A stretch of 64,000 nucleotides of DNA. Origin: Bufo bufo (taxonomy: Eukaryota > Chordata > Amphibia > Anura > Bufonidae). The notes under the pieces are model-generated. The model had not been told where the DNA came from, made no database searches, and saw only the letters and a list, made by a program, of their open reading frames with translations. Shown here piece after piece: positions 33,427-45,747 of this stretch. Made by a program: the position numbers and the translations under genes. Where the stretch lies: assembly GCF_905171765.1 (NCBI RefSeq), contig NC_053397.1, forward strand, positions 115,089,295-115,153,294, given 5' to 3'. Each line of letters opens with the position of its first letter. The first letter of the stretch is position 1.

Positions 33427-35529
33427 CTACGATAAAATCATCCTCAATTCTGCCTCTATTGGTTTCTTTTCACTCAATGCAGGTATTGGTGTGAAAAAAG
33501 ATTGCCTCTCCATCTTTCTCACTTTCTCCAGTGCATTATCTAAAATATTCTCAGGGTAGCTCTTACTTTTAAATTGATCTATCATCTTTATAGCTTCCTC
33601 CTCAAAGGTTGTATTGTCGGTACAGTTCCGTTTAATACGACAAAACTGGCCGACCGGAATATTTACTAACCACCTTGGGAGGTGACAGCTTGTGAAAAGG
33701 ATGAAACTATTTTTCGCTGTTGACTTCTGATTTTTCGCTGTTGACTTCTGTATATCCAGGAATTCGGTATGATCCTTATTGATATTTGATGTAAAAATCA
33801 ATCCATCTGGATTGACATTAATATTCTCCAAAAAGGTTTTCAGGTGGGACTCCCCACTGTTCCAAATGAACAGTACGTCGTCTATATATGGTCGCCATAG
33901 GAACAGGTCCGTCCCCAGTTTGGGATTGATGTTAGACTATTCCCATTGGGCCAAATAAAGATTAGCATAACTGGGGGCGAACCTGGTCCCCATGGCGGTC
34001 CCACGCTGTTGTAAATAATGATCGCCCTCAAAATAAAAATAGCTATGATCCAAAATGTATCTGGCTCCCTCTATCAAGAAATCTATTTGTTTGCCACAAA
34101 GTTCGCCATTCACCTCAAGTTGTGTTTTCATTGCAGAGGTACCACGCTCATGCTCGATTACAGTATAGAGGGACTGAACGTCCAAAGTCAGTCAGGCCCT
34201 CCAGTGCCTGAATAATGTGCGTGGTATCTCTGATATAGGATTTCATGTTTTTTACCACTGGTTGTAAGAGGGTGTCTATGTAGTGGGATAAATTAGAACT
34301 CAAGGAACCTATTCCTGAAATAATGGGGCATCCAGGGGGGTCTTTCAGATCCTTATGGATCTTGGGCAGGCAGTAGAATGCTGGTAATCTGCACTTCGTG
34401 CCCAAGATAAACATATATTCTTGTTTAGACAGGATCCCTTGTTTTAGACCCCTATCACAGACTAGTCAGTTCACTGCTAAATTCATTCAGGTGGTCTCCC
34501 CTTAATTTTCGGTAGGTGGTCTTATCTGAGAGTTTTCTTAGACACTCACTATTATAATGTTGAGTATCCAAGACAACTATAGCGCCACCTTTATCTGCGG
34601 GCTGTATTGTAATATTGCCCTGTTGTATTTGTTTTATCGCTTGAATTTCCCTACATGACAGATTTCCTCTATATATCCTTTAATCTTTTATTTTTCGTAG
34701 ATCATTTTCTACACATCTTTGAAACATGGCCATTTCGTGGCTAATCTCGTTTCTTGGGAATTTCCTAGATTTATTTTTCAATTCAGTGTGTTGAAACAAT
34801 ACATCTCCAGGTTCTAATGGGTCGTTAGATATTGGGTTTTTTAGAAAATATTTATTTAGACACATTTTCCTGATAAATTTTTGGACCCCTATATATCTGT
34901 CAAATTTATTAATGTTCAGCGTTGGCGCAAATTTTTAGACCTTTACTGAGTAGTGTAACTTGAGCTTCAGTTAACACTACAGAACTTAGGTTGACTATAG
35001 GGCTCAAGTCTTGATGTAGTGATATTTTTTGTGATCTGCCCTTTTTTCTCTGTCCTCTCCTTGTCTTTTTAAATTGTGATTGTGATTTGAGGGATTTTGT
35101 TGATATCTTCTTGAATCTGACGGGGTGTGGTTCGGTATTAGGTGTGGGGGTAGTTGGTGAGGTGTTGGATATGGTGATATCTCCCTCTCTTGATCTCGAT
35201 ATGTGTTCTTTTGTCTTAGATTGTATGGGTGCGTTGGTGACGACCGGGCATAGTGATCTAATTGTGGTGAGTGTGTTGATCTGTTTCTTATACGTGTCTT
35301 GTGGTGTGGGGGGTACGGTCTAAAAAATGTTGCTCAATAAGGTCTCATATTTATTACTCACCGGTACATTATATTTATTTTGAACATGTGATTTATCTCG
35401 ATTGTCGCTTGTTTGTTCTATCTCGTTGAGCTGTCCAGCCCGTTTATCAGTTTGTTTCTGTGGTAGATTATGATGTGTTTTTTTTTTGTTAATTATGTCT
35501 AGTTCAGTCTTGTCCAAACCTCTACATAT
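33427..35529 (-). pseudogene. Penelope-like element 2, RT part
   Basis: Minus-strand fragments in several frames give, in order: GLDKTELDIINKKK (about 35500), CLNKYFLKNPI and FPRNEISHEMAMFQRCVE (34865-34680), LPAFYCLPKIHKDLKDPPGC and PIISGIGSLSSNL (about 34400-34300), MDVQSLYT with QQRGTAMGTRFAPSYANLY (34185-33940), YIDDVLFIW (about 33890, the catalytic Asp pair), then HLPRWLVNIPVGQF. These are PLE reverse-transcriptase motifs in the right order, broken by several frameshifts. No GIY-YIG nuclease follows before 33427. The 5' part of the same element is at 44178-44474, displaced by a gypsy insertion at 35530. Confidence 0.85.
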
Positions 35530-36155
35530 TGTCACGAGGGTGTCAAGAACCACGCCTGACTCCGTTATACCCGGGGTCAGGAAGTCGCAGCGGTTGGCTG
35601 CGCGCTCTATGTAAGATAGGGCTGTTTCCTTATGGTAGCTTTCTGGGTTTGCTTTGCAAACCCTTTTGGCTCACTCAGGGATCCGTAGCTCCTTCTCCTC
35701 AGCTGTTCCTTGTCAGCACTCCCAAACCTCCTTATATTCCCCTCTCATACTTCTCTGGTTGCCAGATATAGAGCTTCCTGCCTGGACATCTATTCTGACC
35801 CTCTGGAGCTGTGTTGCTGCGTTCTCTGGTTGTTGGTCGAGAACGCTACCCTCCGGATCCCTGTTGGACCTTTGTGGTCTGCTGTGGTCGCCCACCTGGG
35901 TGTATGTGTTTGTCTGTATTGTCTGTCCTCTCCCTGCTGTTTCCCTCTTAGTGTCAGTGGTGCGGACTAGCGATCCCACCGGCCCGTTCACTATCTAGGG
36001 CTCATTTTAGGGAAAGCCAGGGTTTAGGCACGTGATCGCCGCACGGGTGAGGAACCCGTCTAGGGACGTCAGGGCAGTCAGGGGTCACCACCTTACTCTC
36101 TCCCTTGGGCAGGGCTTTCCCTTTTCCCTCCCTGTGCGTGACGCCGGTCATGACA
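35530..36155 (+). repeat. LTR of second gypsy element (copy A)
   Basis: 626 bp, TGTCACG...CATGACA. Identical or nearly so to 39039-39664, and matches the truncated LTR at 43883-44177 with two small differences in the shared part. It is inserted in the PLE 2 frame after ICRGLDK. Confidence 0.93.
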
Positions 36156-36227
36156 TTATATCTGGCCCTTATTTTGTGTAGGTAAAAAAAAAAAATAATT
36201 TTTTTTTTTACCTACTTAGAATCCAGT

Positions 36228-38289
36228 ATGGATCAAATTGCTGCTCTGTTCAAACAATTTCATGGCCTGTCTTTGGAGGTGGCAGGATTGAAGGCGTCGG
36301 TCCTCCAGCAACAGCAGCAATTACAACAGACCGCAAGCCCAGCGGTTGCTACTGGTAACCAGGTTGTTGCAGAACCCAAGGTCCCTCTCCCTGACAGATT
36401 TTCTGGGGGAAGGAACAAGTTTTTGACATTCCATGAGGGCCCTATTGTAAATTATACTTTAAACTGCGCCCTTACTCCTCTGGTAAGGAGGAGCAGCGGG
36501 TGGGTGTTGTTGTTTCCCTGCTGTAGGGGGACCCGCAGTCCTGGGCGTTCTCTTTACCTACTGATTCCCAGGCTCTTCGGTCAGTGGATGAGTTTTTCGG
36601 GGCCTTGGGTCTCATATATGACGACCCTGACCGAGTCGCACTGGCTGAATCAAGATTACGGAGACTCCTACCAGGTGAGCGGCCGGTAGAGGAATATTGC
36701 TCTGACTTCCGTAGGTGGGCTACGGATACCCAATGGAACGACCCGGCTCTCAGGAGTCAGTTCTGCTCTAGGTTATCCGAAAGGGTTAAGGATGCGCTTG
36801 CATTATATGAGACCCCCTTTTCCCTTGATGCGGTTATGTCCCTTTCTATCCGAATAGATAGACGCCTTAGGGACAGGTTGAAAAAACCGGAGCCATTGGT
36901 AACCCCTCCCAAGCAGCAGTTAGTCTGTACGGACTTAGACGAGCCTATGCAGCTAGGAGGAACTACTCGTCAGGTCCGTCCTCCTGAGGCTCGCCGTAGG
37001 GGTCATTTCATTAATGTCTGTCCTTCTTTCCTCAGAAACAAAAGACCGTCGGAAAACTACTAACCCCAGGCTGTGTAGAGGATGTCAGCCGGGGGGTATA
37101 CGTTTCCTCCATACGTACATCGCAATTTGTGTTGCCAGCGGTTATTGCTTTTGGTGATAAGACGGAGACTATTTCTTTCTTTCTAGACAGTGGAGCAGGG
37201 GTAAATTTGATAGATGCCCATTTTGCCCGCACTATGGGTTTGTCTCTCTGTACGCTACAGAGACCTATTCCCATATTCGCTATTGATTCTGCTCCTCTGT
37301 CTCAGAGAAACCTCACCCACATTGTTCATAATTTACACCTTCGGGTAGGGGACCACCATAACGAGATGCTTTCATGTTATGTTCTGGAGGGGCTTCCCAC
37401 TCCGGTAGTGCTGGGTCTTCCCTGGTTGGTAGCACACAATCCAGTGGTGGATTGGCAGGCCAGGGACATATTGGAGTGGAGTGAGCAGTGCAGAGAAAAT
37501 TGCTTAAATAGCAAATGCTTAGTCGCCTCCATAACTACCCTACCTACATTTATTTCGGATTTTGAGGACGTTTTTTCTGAAAAGGGTTGTCAGAAGTTAC
37601 CACCTCATCGTCCTTATGATTGCCTGGTTAACCTTATCCCCGGCGCAAAATTACCCAAGACCAGGTTATATAATCTTTCAGGTCCAGAGAGACAAGCCAT
37701 GAAAGATTATATCTCCGAGAGCTTGGCTAAGGGACACATCAGACCCTCTTCTTCACCCGTGGCTGCAGGGTTTTTCTTCATTAAAAAGAAAGATGGGGGC
37801 CTACGTCCTTGCCTAGATTTTCGCGAATTAAATCGGATAACCATCCGAGACCCATACCCTCTTCCTCTCATTCCTGACCTGTTTAACCAGATTGCGGGTG
37901 CTAGGTGGTTCTCCAAACTTGATCTTAGGGGGGCCTACAATCTGATTCGTATTAAGGAGGTAGATGAGTGGAAGACAGCTTTTAACACCCCTGAGGGGCA
38001 TTATGAAAATCTAGTTATGCCTTTCGGTCTGACCAATGCTCCTGCCGTCTTTCAACATTTCGTTAATTACATTTTTAGTCATCTAATCGGCAGGTTTGTG
38101 GTAATATAGATGATATTTTAATTTATTCGTCTGATCTGAGAACACATGAGGTGCATGTCAGACAAGTACTGCAGGTCCTACGGACGAATAAATTATATGC
38201 TAAAATTGAAAAATGTGTCTTCGCTGTTCAGGAGATACAATTCCTAGGTTATTTTTTATCTGCTTCAGGCTTCCGTATGGATCCTAGGA
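36228..38289 (+). pseudogene. Second gypsy gag-pol, truncated duplicate (copy A)
   Basis: Gag opens MDQIAALFKQFHGLSLEVAG, similar to the first gypsy. A frameshift near 36470 separates the gag N-terminus from DEFFGALGLIYDDPDRVALA. The zinc knuckle is damaged (only GHFINVCP remains) and a stop follows at 37061-37063. The protease ([11 protein letters not shown]) and reverse transcriptase then run to 38109, where a small deletion removes the Tyr-Leu of the YxDD box and shifts the frame. The copy stops at 38289 where the tandem duplication restarts. Integrase and chromodomain are absent. Non-functional. Confidence 0.9.
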
Positions 38290-41200
38290 ATTCAGTGTGT
38301 TGAAACAATACATCTCCAGGTTCTAATGGGTCGTTAGATATTGGGTTTTTTAGAAAATATTTATTTAGACACATTTTCCTGATAAATTTTTGGACCCCTA
38401 TATATCTGTCAAATTTATTAATGTTCAGCGTTGGCGCAAATTTTTAGACCTTTACTGAGTAGTGTAACTTGAGCTTCAGTTAACACTACAGAACTTAGGT
38501 TGACTATAGGGCTCAAGTCTTGATGTAGTGATATTTTTTGTGATCTGCCCTTTTTTCTCTGTCCTCTCCTTGTCTTTTTAAATTGTGATTGTGATTTGAG
38601 GGATTTTGTTGATATCTTCTTGAATCTGACGGGGTGTGGTTCGGTATTAGGTGTGGGGGTAGTTGGTGAGGTGTTGGATATGGTGATATCTCCCTCTCTT
38701 GATCTCGATATGTGTTCTTTTGTCTTAGATTGTATGGGTGCGTTGGTGACGACCGGGCATAGTGATCTAATTGTGGTGAGTGTGTTGATCTGTTTCTTAT
38801 ACGTGTCTTGTGGTGTGGGGGGTACGGTCTAAAAAATGTTGCTCAATAAGGTCTCATATTTATTACTCACCGGTACATTATATTTATTTTGAACATGTGA
38901 TTTATCTCGATTGTCGCTTGTTTGTTCTATCTCGTTGAGCTGTCCAGCCCGTTTATCAGTTTGTTTCTGTGGTAGATTATGATGTGTTTTTTTTTTGTTA
39001 ATTATGTCTAGTTCAGTCTTGTCCAAACCTCTACATATTGTCACGAGGGTGTCAAGAACCACGCCTGACTCCGTTATACCCGGGGTCAGGAAGTCGCAGC
39101 GGTTGGCTGCGCGCTCTATGTAAGATAGGGCTGTTTCCTTATGGTAGCTTTCTGGGTTTGCTTTGCAAACCCTTTTGGCTCACTCAGGGATCCGTAGCTC
39201 CTTCTCCTCAGCTGTTCCTTGTCAGCACTCCCAAACCTCCTTATATTCCCCTCTCATACTTCTCTGGTTGCCAGATATAGAGCTTCCTGCCTGGACATCT
39301 ATTCTGACCCTCTGGAGCTGTGTTGCTGCGTTCTCTGGTTGTTGGTCGAGAACGCTACCCTCCGGATCCCTGTTGGACCTTTGTGGTCTGCTGTGGTCGC
39401 CCACCTGGGTGTATGTGTTTGTCTGTATTGTCTGTCCTCTCCCTGCTGTTTCCCTCTTAGTGTCAGTGGTGCGGACTAGCGATCCCACCGGCCCGTTCAC
39501 TATCTAGGGCTCATTTTAGGGAAAGCCAGGGTTTAGGCACGTGATCGCCGCACGGGTGAGGAACCCGTCTAGGGACGTCAGGGCAGTCAGGGGTCACCAC
39601 CTTACTCTCTCCCTTGGGCAGGGCTTTCCCTTTTCCCTCCCTGTGCGTGACGCCGGTCATGACATTATATCTGGCCCTTATTTTGTGTAGGTAAAAAAAA
39701 AAAATATATATTTTTTTTTACCTACTTAGAATCCAGTATGGATCAAATTGCTGCTCTGTCCAAACAATTTCATGGCCTGTCTTTGGAGGTGGCAGGATTG
39801 AAGGCGTCGGTCCTCCAGCAACAGCAGCAATTACAACAGACCGCAAGCCCAGCGGTTGCTACTGGTAACCAGGTTGTTGCAGAACCCAAGGTCCCTCTCC
39901 TTGACAGATTTTCTGGGGGAAGGAACAAGTTTTTGACATTCCATGAGGGCCCTATTGTAAATTATACTTTAAACTGCGCCCTTACTCCTCTGGTAAGGAG
40001 GAGCAGCGGGTGGGTGTTGTTGTTTCCCTGCTGTAGGGGGACCCGCAGTCCTGGGCGTTCTCTTTACCTACTGATTCCCAGGCTCTTCGGTCAGTGGATG
40101 AGTTTTTCGGGGCCTTGGGTCTCATATATGACGACCCTGACCGAGTCGCACTGGCTGAATCAAGATTACGGAGACTCCTACCAGGTGAGCGGCCGGTAGA
40201 GGAATATTGCTCTGACTTCCGTAGGTGGGCTACGGATACCCAATGGAACGACCCGGCTCTCAGGAGTCAGTTCTGCTCTAGGTTATCCGAAAGGGTTAAG
40301 GATGCGCTTGCATTATATGAGACCCCCTTTTCCCTTGATGCGGTTATGTCCCTTTCTATCCGAATAGATAGACGCCTTAGGGACAGGTTGAAAAAACCGG
40401 AGCCATTGGTAACCCCTCCCAAGCAGCAGTTAGTCTGTACGGACTTAGACGAGCCTATGCAGCTAGGAGGAACTACTCGTCAGGTCCGTCCTCCTGAGGC
40501 TCGCCGTAGGGGTCATTTCATTAATGTCTGTCCTTCTTTCCTCAGAAACAAAAGACCGTCGGAAAACTACTAACCCCAGGCTGTGTGGAGGATGTCAGCC
40601 GGGGGGTATACGTTTCCTCCATACGTACATCGCAATTTGTGTTGCCAGCGGTTATTGCTTTTGGTGATAAGACGGAGACTATTTCTTTCTTTCTAGACAG
40701 TGGAGCAGGGGTAAATTTGATAGATGCCCATTTTGCCCGCACTATGGGTTTGTCTCTCTGTACGCTACAGAGACCTATTCCCATATTCGCTATTGATTCT
40801 GCTCCTCTGTCTCAGAGAAACCTCACCCACATTGTTCATAATTTACACCTTCGGGTAGGGGACCACCATAACGAGATGCTTTCATGTTATGTTCTGGAGG
40901 GGCTTCCCACTCCGGTAGTGCTGGGTCTTCCCTGGTTGGTAGCACACAATCCAGTGGTGGATTGGCAGGCCAGGGACATATTGGAGTGGAGTGAGCAGTG
41001 CAGAGAAAATTGCTTAAATAGCAAATGCTTAGTCGCCTCCATAACTACCCTACCTACATTTATTTCGGATTTTGAGGACGTTTTTTCTGAAAAGGGTTGT
41101 CAGAAGTTACCACCTCATCGTCCTTATGATTGCCTGGTTAACCTTATCCCCGGCGCAAAATTACCCAAGACCAGGTTATATAATCTTTCAGGTCCAGAGA

Positions 41201-41799
41201 GACAAGCCATGAAAGATTATATCTCCGAGAGCTTGGCTAAGGGACACATCAGACCCTCTTCTTCACCCGTGGCTGCAGGGTTTTTCTTCATTAAAAAGAA
41301 AGATGGGGGCCTACGTCCTTGCCTAGATTTTCGCGAATTAAATCGGATAACCATCCGAGACCCATACCCTCTTCCTCTCATTCCTGACCTGTTTAACCAG
41401 ATTGCGGGTGCTAGGTGGTTCTCCAAACTTGATCTTAGGGGGGCCTACAATCTGATTCGTATTAAGGAGGTAGATGAGTGGAAGACAGCTTTTAACACCC
41501 CTGAGGGGCATTATGAAAATCTAGTTATGCCTTTCGGTCTGACCAATGCTCCTGCCGTCTTTCAACATTTCGTTAATTACATTTTTAGTCATCTAATCGG
41601 CAGGTTTGTGGTAATATAGATGATATTTTAATTTATTCGTCTGATCTGAGAACACATGAGGTGCATGTCAGACAAGTACTGCAGGTCCTACGGACGAATA
41701 AATTATATGCTAAAATTGAAAAATGTGTCTTCGCTGTTCAGGAGATACAATTCCTAGGTTATTTTTTATCTGCTTCAGGCTTCCGTATGGATCCTAGGA
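38290..41799. repeat. 3.5-kb tandem duplication, copy B
   Basis: Second copy of 34780-38289. It begins in PLE 2 sequence (AATTCAGTGTGTTGAAAC), then repeats the gypsy LTR (39039-39664), gag and RT. It continues without a break into the rest of the gypsy pol. Confidence 0.95.
39039..39664 (+). repeat. LTR of second gypsy element (copy B)
   Basis: 626-bp duplicate of 35530-36155, preceded by the same PLE flank, so it is a product of the tandem duplication and not of a separate insertion. Confidence 0.93.
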
Positions 41800-43880
41800 A
41801 GGTCCAAGCAATTTTAGATTGGGATCTTCCTGAGAACCTCAAAGCACTACAACGGTTCTTGGGCTTTGCAAATTTCTATAGGAAATTCATTAAAAATTAT
41901 TTACTTATTGTAAAACTCCTTACTGACATGACTAGGAAGGGGACTGATTTTTCTAAATGGTCTGACGCCGCTAAAGTTGCTTTTTCCTCTCTAAAAGAGA
42001 GGTTTACCTCAGCACCTGTACTAGTCCAACCTGATGCCTCTCAGCCTTTTATTGTTGAAGTCGATGCGTCAGAGGTGGGAGTGGGGGCGGTGCTGTCTCA
42101 GGGTCCATCTCCTGGCAAATGGCATCCTTGTGCTTTCTTTTCTAAAAAACTATCTGCAGCAGAAAAGAACTACGATATTGGCAATAGGGAACTATTAGCT
42201 ATTAAACTTGCGTTTGAGGAGTGGCGTCACTTTTTAAAGGGGGCAGTCCACCCCGTCACTGTGATTACGGACCACAAAAATCTTCTGTACCTCGAATCAG
42301 CTAAGCGTCTCACCCCTAGACAGGCTAGGTGGTCACTATTTTTTACCAGGTTTAACATTGTGATTACCTATCGTCCTGGGGCAAAGAATACCAAGGCTGA
42401 TGCACTATCTCGTTGTTTCCCTGGAGGGGGTAATGTGAGTGATCCGGTGCCCATTCTTCAAAGAGGAGTGGTTGTTTCTGCGGTACACTCTGTTCTGGAG
42501 GGGAAAGTGTTAGAGGCCCAGGGGGACGCCCCGGTCTCTTGCCCCTCAGAGAAATTGTTTGTACCGTTGAACCTACGTTTCGAAGTATTAAAGGAACATC
42601 ATAATTCGGCACTTGCTGGGCACCCGGGTAGTAAAGCAACCTTGGAGCTATTGTCTCGTCGTTTTTGGTGGCCAAGGTTGCGTCAGGATGTATTGGATTT
42701 TGTGTCTTCTTGCTCTACCTGTGCGCGCGCAAAAGTTTCACATACACGTCCTGCAGGGTCTCTATTACCACTCGTCATTCCCAATAGACCATGGACACAT
42801 CTGTCAATGGATTTTATCACTGACTTACCTTTGTCTGCGGGTAAAACAGTTATTTTGGTAGTAGTGGACAGGTTTAGCAAAATGGTACACTTCATTGCGT
42901 TACCCGCACTACCTAATGCTAAGACTCTTGCTCAGGTATTCGTCAGTGAAATCGTGAAGCTTCACGGGGTCTCCTCCGATGTTGTTTCGGATCGGGGTAC
43001 CCAGTTTATTTCTACATTTTGGAAAGCTTTTTGTTCCCGTTTGGGGGTACACTTGTCCTTTTCCTCAGCTTTCCATCCTCAGTCGAATGGACAGACTGAG
43101 CGTGCCAACCAAAACCTAGAGACATATCTAAGATGTTTTGTGTCTGAAAACCAAGAGTTGTGGTCATCATATTTACCGTTAGCTGAGTTTGCCATAAATA
43201 ATCGTCGTCAGGAATCCACTGGCAAGTCACCATTTCTTGGTGCATATGGTTTTCATCCCCAATTCTGTACTTTCAAAGAGGGGGGGTCTTCTGGGGTTCC
43301 CGAAGAGGAACAGTTTTCGTCATCTCTTTCATCGGTATGGCAGAAGGTGCAAGCTAACTTGAAAAATATGGGAGGTAAATACAAATGCATGGCTGATAAG
43401 AGACGATCGCCAGGTCCGGACCTAGGAGTGAATGACTATGTGTGGTTGTCTACTAGGAATATTAAATTGAAGGTTCCCTCTTGGAAACTGGGTCCTAGGT
43501 TTATTGGTCCTTACAAAATTGTAGCCATCATCAACCCCGTGGCTTTTCGCCTGGAGTTACCTCAGACTTTTAAAATCCATAATGTCTTTTATAAGTCGTT
43601 ACTCAAAAAATATGTTCCACCTCTAGAACCGTCACCGCTGCCACCCCCTCCTGTTGTCGTGGATGGTAATCTAGAATTTCAGATATCCAAAATTGTTAAT
43701 TCTCGTCGGGTCCGCCGCTCTCTTCAATATCTGGTGCATTGGAGAGGTTACGGTCCCGAGGAAAGAATGTGAGTTCCTGCGTCTGAGTTAAACGCCGACA
43801 GGCTAGTTCGGGTTTTTCAAGCCTCTCATCCTGAGAGACCTGGTCCTGAGTGTTCGGAGGCCCCTCGTAGAGAGGGGGGT
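39738..43880 (+). pseudogene. Second gypsy gag-pol, full-length but dead
   Basis: Carries the same gag frameshift, knuckle damage and YxDD deletion (about 41617) as copy A, so these defects preceded the duplication. One difference is a less interrupted frame upstream of the protease (TGTGGAGG at 40585 against TGTAGAGG in copy A). From 41661 the frame is open through the RT thumb, RNase H (FIVEVDASEVGVGAVLS), the integrase zinc domain (EHHNSALAGHPGSKAT), the DDE core (MDFITDL, SDRGTQF, SNGQTE) and a chromodomain. The chromodomain is interrupted at 43770 by TGA in place of the Trp codon of the ERMWVP box. A G-rich polypurine tract precedes the 3' LTR. Confidence 0.92.
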
Positions 43881-43882
43881 AC

Positions 43883-44177
43883 TGTCACGAGGGTGTCAAG
43901 AACCACGCCTGACTCCGTTATACGCGGGGTCAGGAAGTCGCAGCGGTTGGCTGCGCGCTCTATGTAAGATAGGGCTGTTTCCTTATGGTAGCTTTCTGGG
44001 TTTGCTTTGCAAACCCTTTTGGCTCACTCAGGGATCCGTAGCTCCTTCTCCTCAGCTGTTCCTTGTCCAGCACTCCCAAACCTCCTTATATTCCCCTCTC
44101 ATACTTCTCTGGTTGCCAGATATAGAGCTTCCTGCCTGGACATCTATTCTGACCCTCTGGAGCTGTGTTGCTGCGTT
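43883..44177 (+). repeat. Truncated 3' LTR of second gypsy element
   Basis: Matches the first 295 or so bp of the 626-bp LTR, then breaks off directly into PLE 2 coding sequence. The missing half of the LTR, together with roughly 50 codons of PLE 2, must have been lost in one deletion, so no target duplication survives here. Confidence 0.9.
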
Positions 44178-44474
44178 GATTGTGTAAACAGTAATGCTTC
44201 CCATTCTTTGTTAAAAGCCTCATTACAGAGGTCTTGTGCAGGATTTTTTGACAGCATGAGGCCCTTTGGGATTTTTCTTTGTTCAATATATTGTTTTAAA
44301 GAACGTATCTCCCAAAACTGCCTCAGCTGTCTTTGTAAAAACCCTTCTAATTTCCTAAAGGATTCCGACATAGACTTTTCCCTTTAAATTAGGTCAGCAT
44401 CAATATGATCCCCATTGAAAAGGAATGTCTTTGCTATCTTGCGTTTGGTCTCGGCGTGACTCCAAATGTCCATG
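44178..44474 (-). pseudogene. Penelope-like element 2, N-terminal part
   Basis: Starts at ATG 44474 with MDIWSHAETKRK, matching PLE 1. A TAA interrupts near 44385, after which SESFRKLEGFLQRQLRQFWE, IRSLKQYIEQRKIPKGLML and LCNEAFNKEWEALLFTQS align with PLE 1. It breaks at the truncated gypsy LTR and resumes at 35529. Confidence 0.85.
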
Positions 44475-44514
44475 TTATATACAGTAGATGAGGAGTTCAG
44501 TTCACAGCTGGGTG

Positions 44515-44842
44515 AATAAGCAGATCAAGTAAATAAATAGTAATGGGATGGCTCACTCTCTATATACACGGATAGGTGCCAATGTCCAAAATGAATCACC
44601 CCTGATCATCCATCCCACTATTACGTGTATGTATACACGTAATAGTGGGATGGATGATCAGGGGTGATTCATTTTGGACATTGGCACCTATCCGTGTATA
44701 TAGAGAGTGAGCCATCCCATTACTATTTATTTACTTGATCTGCTTATGTCTTTATGTTTTAATAAATTGCACCATTTTACCTTATTGGTTCTTTGCATGA
44801 ACCCTTATGTTTGAGTGCCGGTCCAATACTATTCTATTTTAC
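44515..44842. repeat. PLE 2 upstream palindrome and PLE 3' end
   Basis: Arms of about 110 bp (44515-44625 and 44627-44740) are perfect or near-perfect inverses meeting at CGTGTATGTATACACG. The right arm runs on into a PLE-like 3' end (TTTTAATAAATTGCACC). It is the same head-to-head layout as at 28866-33397 and near 62345. Confidence 0.85.
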
Positions 44843-44936
44843 TGGATTAAGTTTTAGGATGATGATGCAGGTACACCCCAATCTTATTCCAAAACAGATA
44901 CTATACACAAAGTATGGTTAATTGAATATATATATG

Positions 44937-44985
<49 letters not shown>

Positions 44986-45747
44986 CCTATAAAATATAGG
45001 TAAGGTTATACTATACCAAAAATGTCAGCTAGCAGAAATCAGTTTCAATGGTTCTAAGATGGCTGCCTCCAATGGCTGAAAAGGTGGTCAGGGCTGGATC
45101 TGTTGGATTAAGATGTCTTCTTAAAGATGACCATCAGAAGCTGATTCAAGAAAATGATGAGGATGATGATGATGATGATCATCTGCCTCCTGATGATCTG
45201 ATCTGATCATCCCTCTGTCAGCCCATACCATCTTTTTATCCTATCTAAAATGGGACTGGTCTAGTTTAATCAACAACTAGTGACATCATTTTATAACTAA
45301 TAGGACCTCCCCTAGGAATTTTGCAATAAATTCCTTAATTCTATTCTACCACCAGATGGCACCAGAGGTCCACGTATACATTTTGGAATTAATTTGGATT
45401 TTACTTATTAACTGATTTTAAAAACAGTATTTGGAATGTCTAACAGGGAAACAATAAGCTGTTGACTCTCACCCAGCACTCATATATACACTTTGTTAAC
45501 TTCCAGTCTAGTTACACAATCCAAAGTCCTACCCTATTCCTGGTTTATTCCTGTCTGTTTGGGAACCACCATAAGTGTTACTCAGCCATTGTCTGTGTAA
45601 ATCCATTGTTTGTTCTTGAACATTTGCGTCTACAAACCCAAGAACAGGTTTCCTAAGACTGAAGTAATTTGTTCACTTACACCTTAAAGCTATGGAAGAA
45701 ATTCCCCTAATTCTTACATATATCGTGTATATATATATATATATATA

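Larger units (their letters stand above)
34780..38289. repeat. 3.5-kb tandem duplication, copy A
   Basis: Nearly identical to 38290-41799 (offset 3509-3510 bp). It contains the PLE 2 segment 34780-35529, a gypsy 5' LTR, gag and protease, and the RT up to ASGFRMDPR. I see only a few differences (near 36222, 36260, 36390 and 37078). Copy A ends inside the gypsy pol and restarts in PLE sequence, with only about two bases of shared sequence at the junction. Confidence 0.95.

Noticed and set aside
35654..35998. Open frames in the gypsy LTR (114 and 86 aa)
   Set aside because: They lie wholly within the LTR, are repeated in each LTR copy and overlap each other; nothing recognisable.
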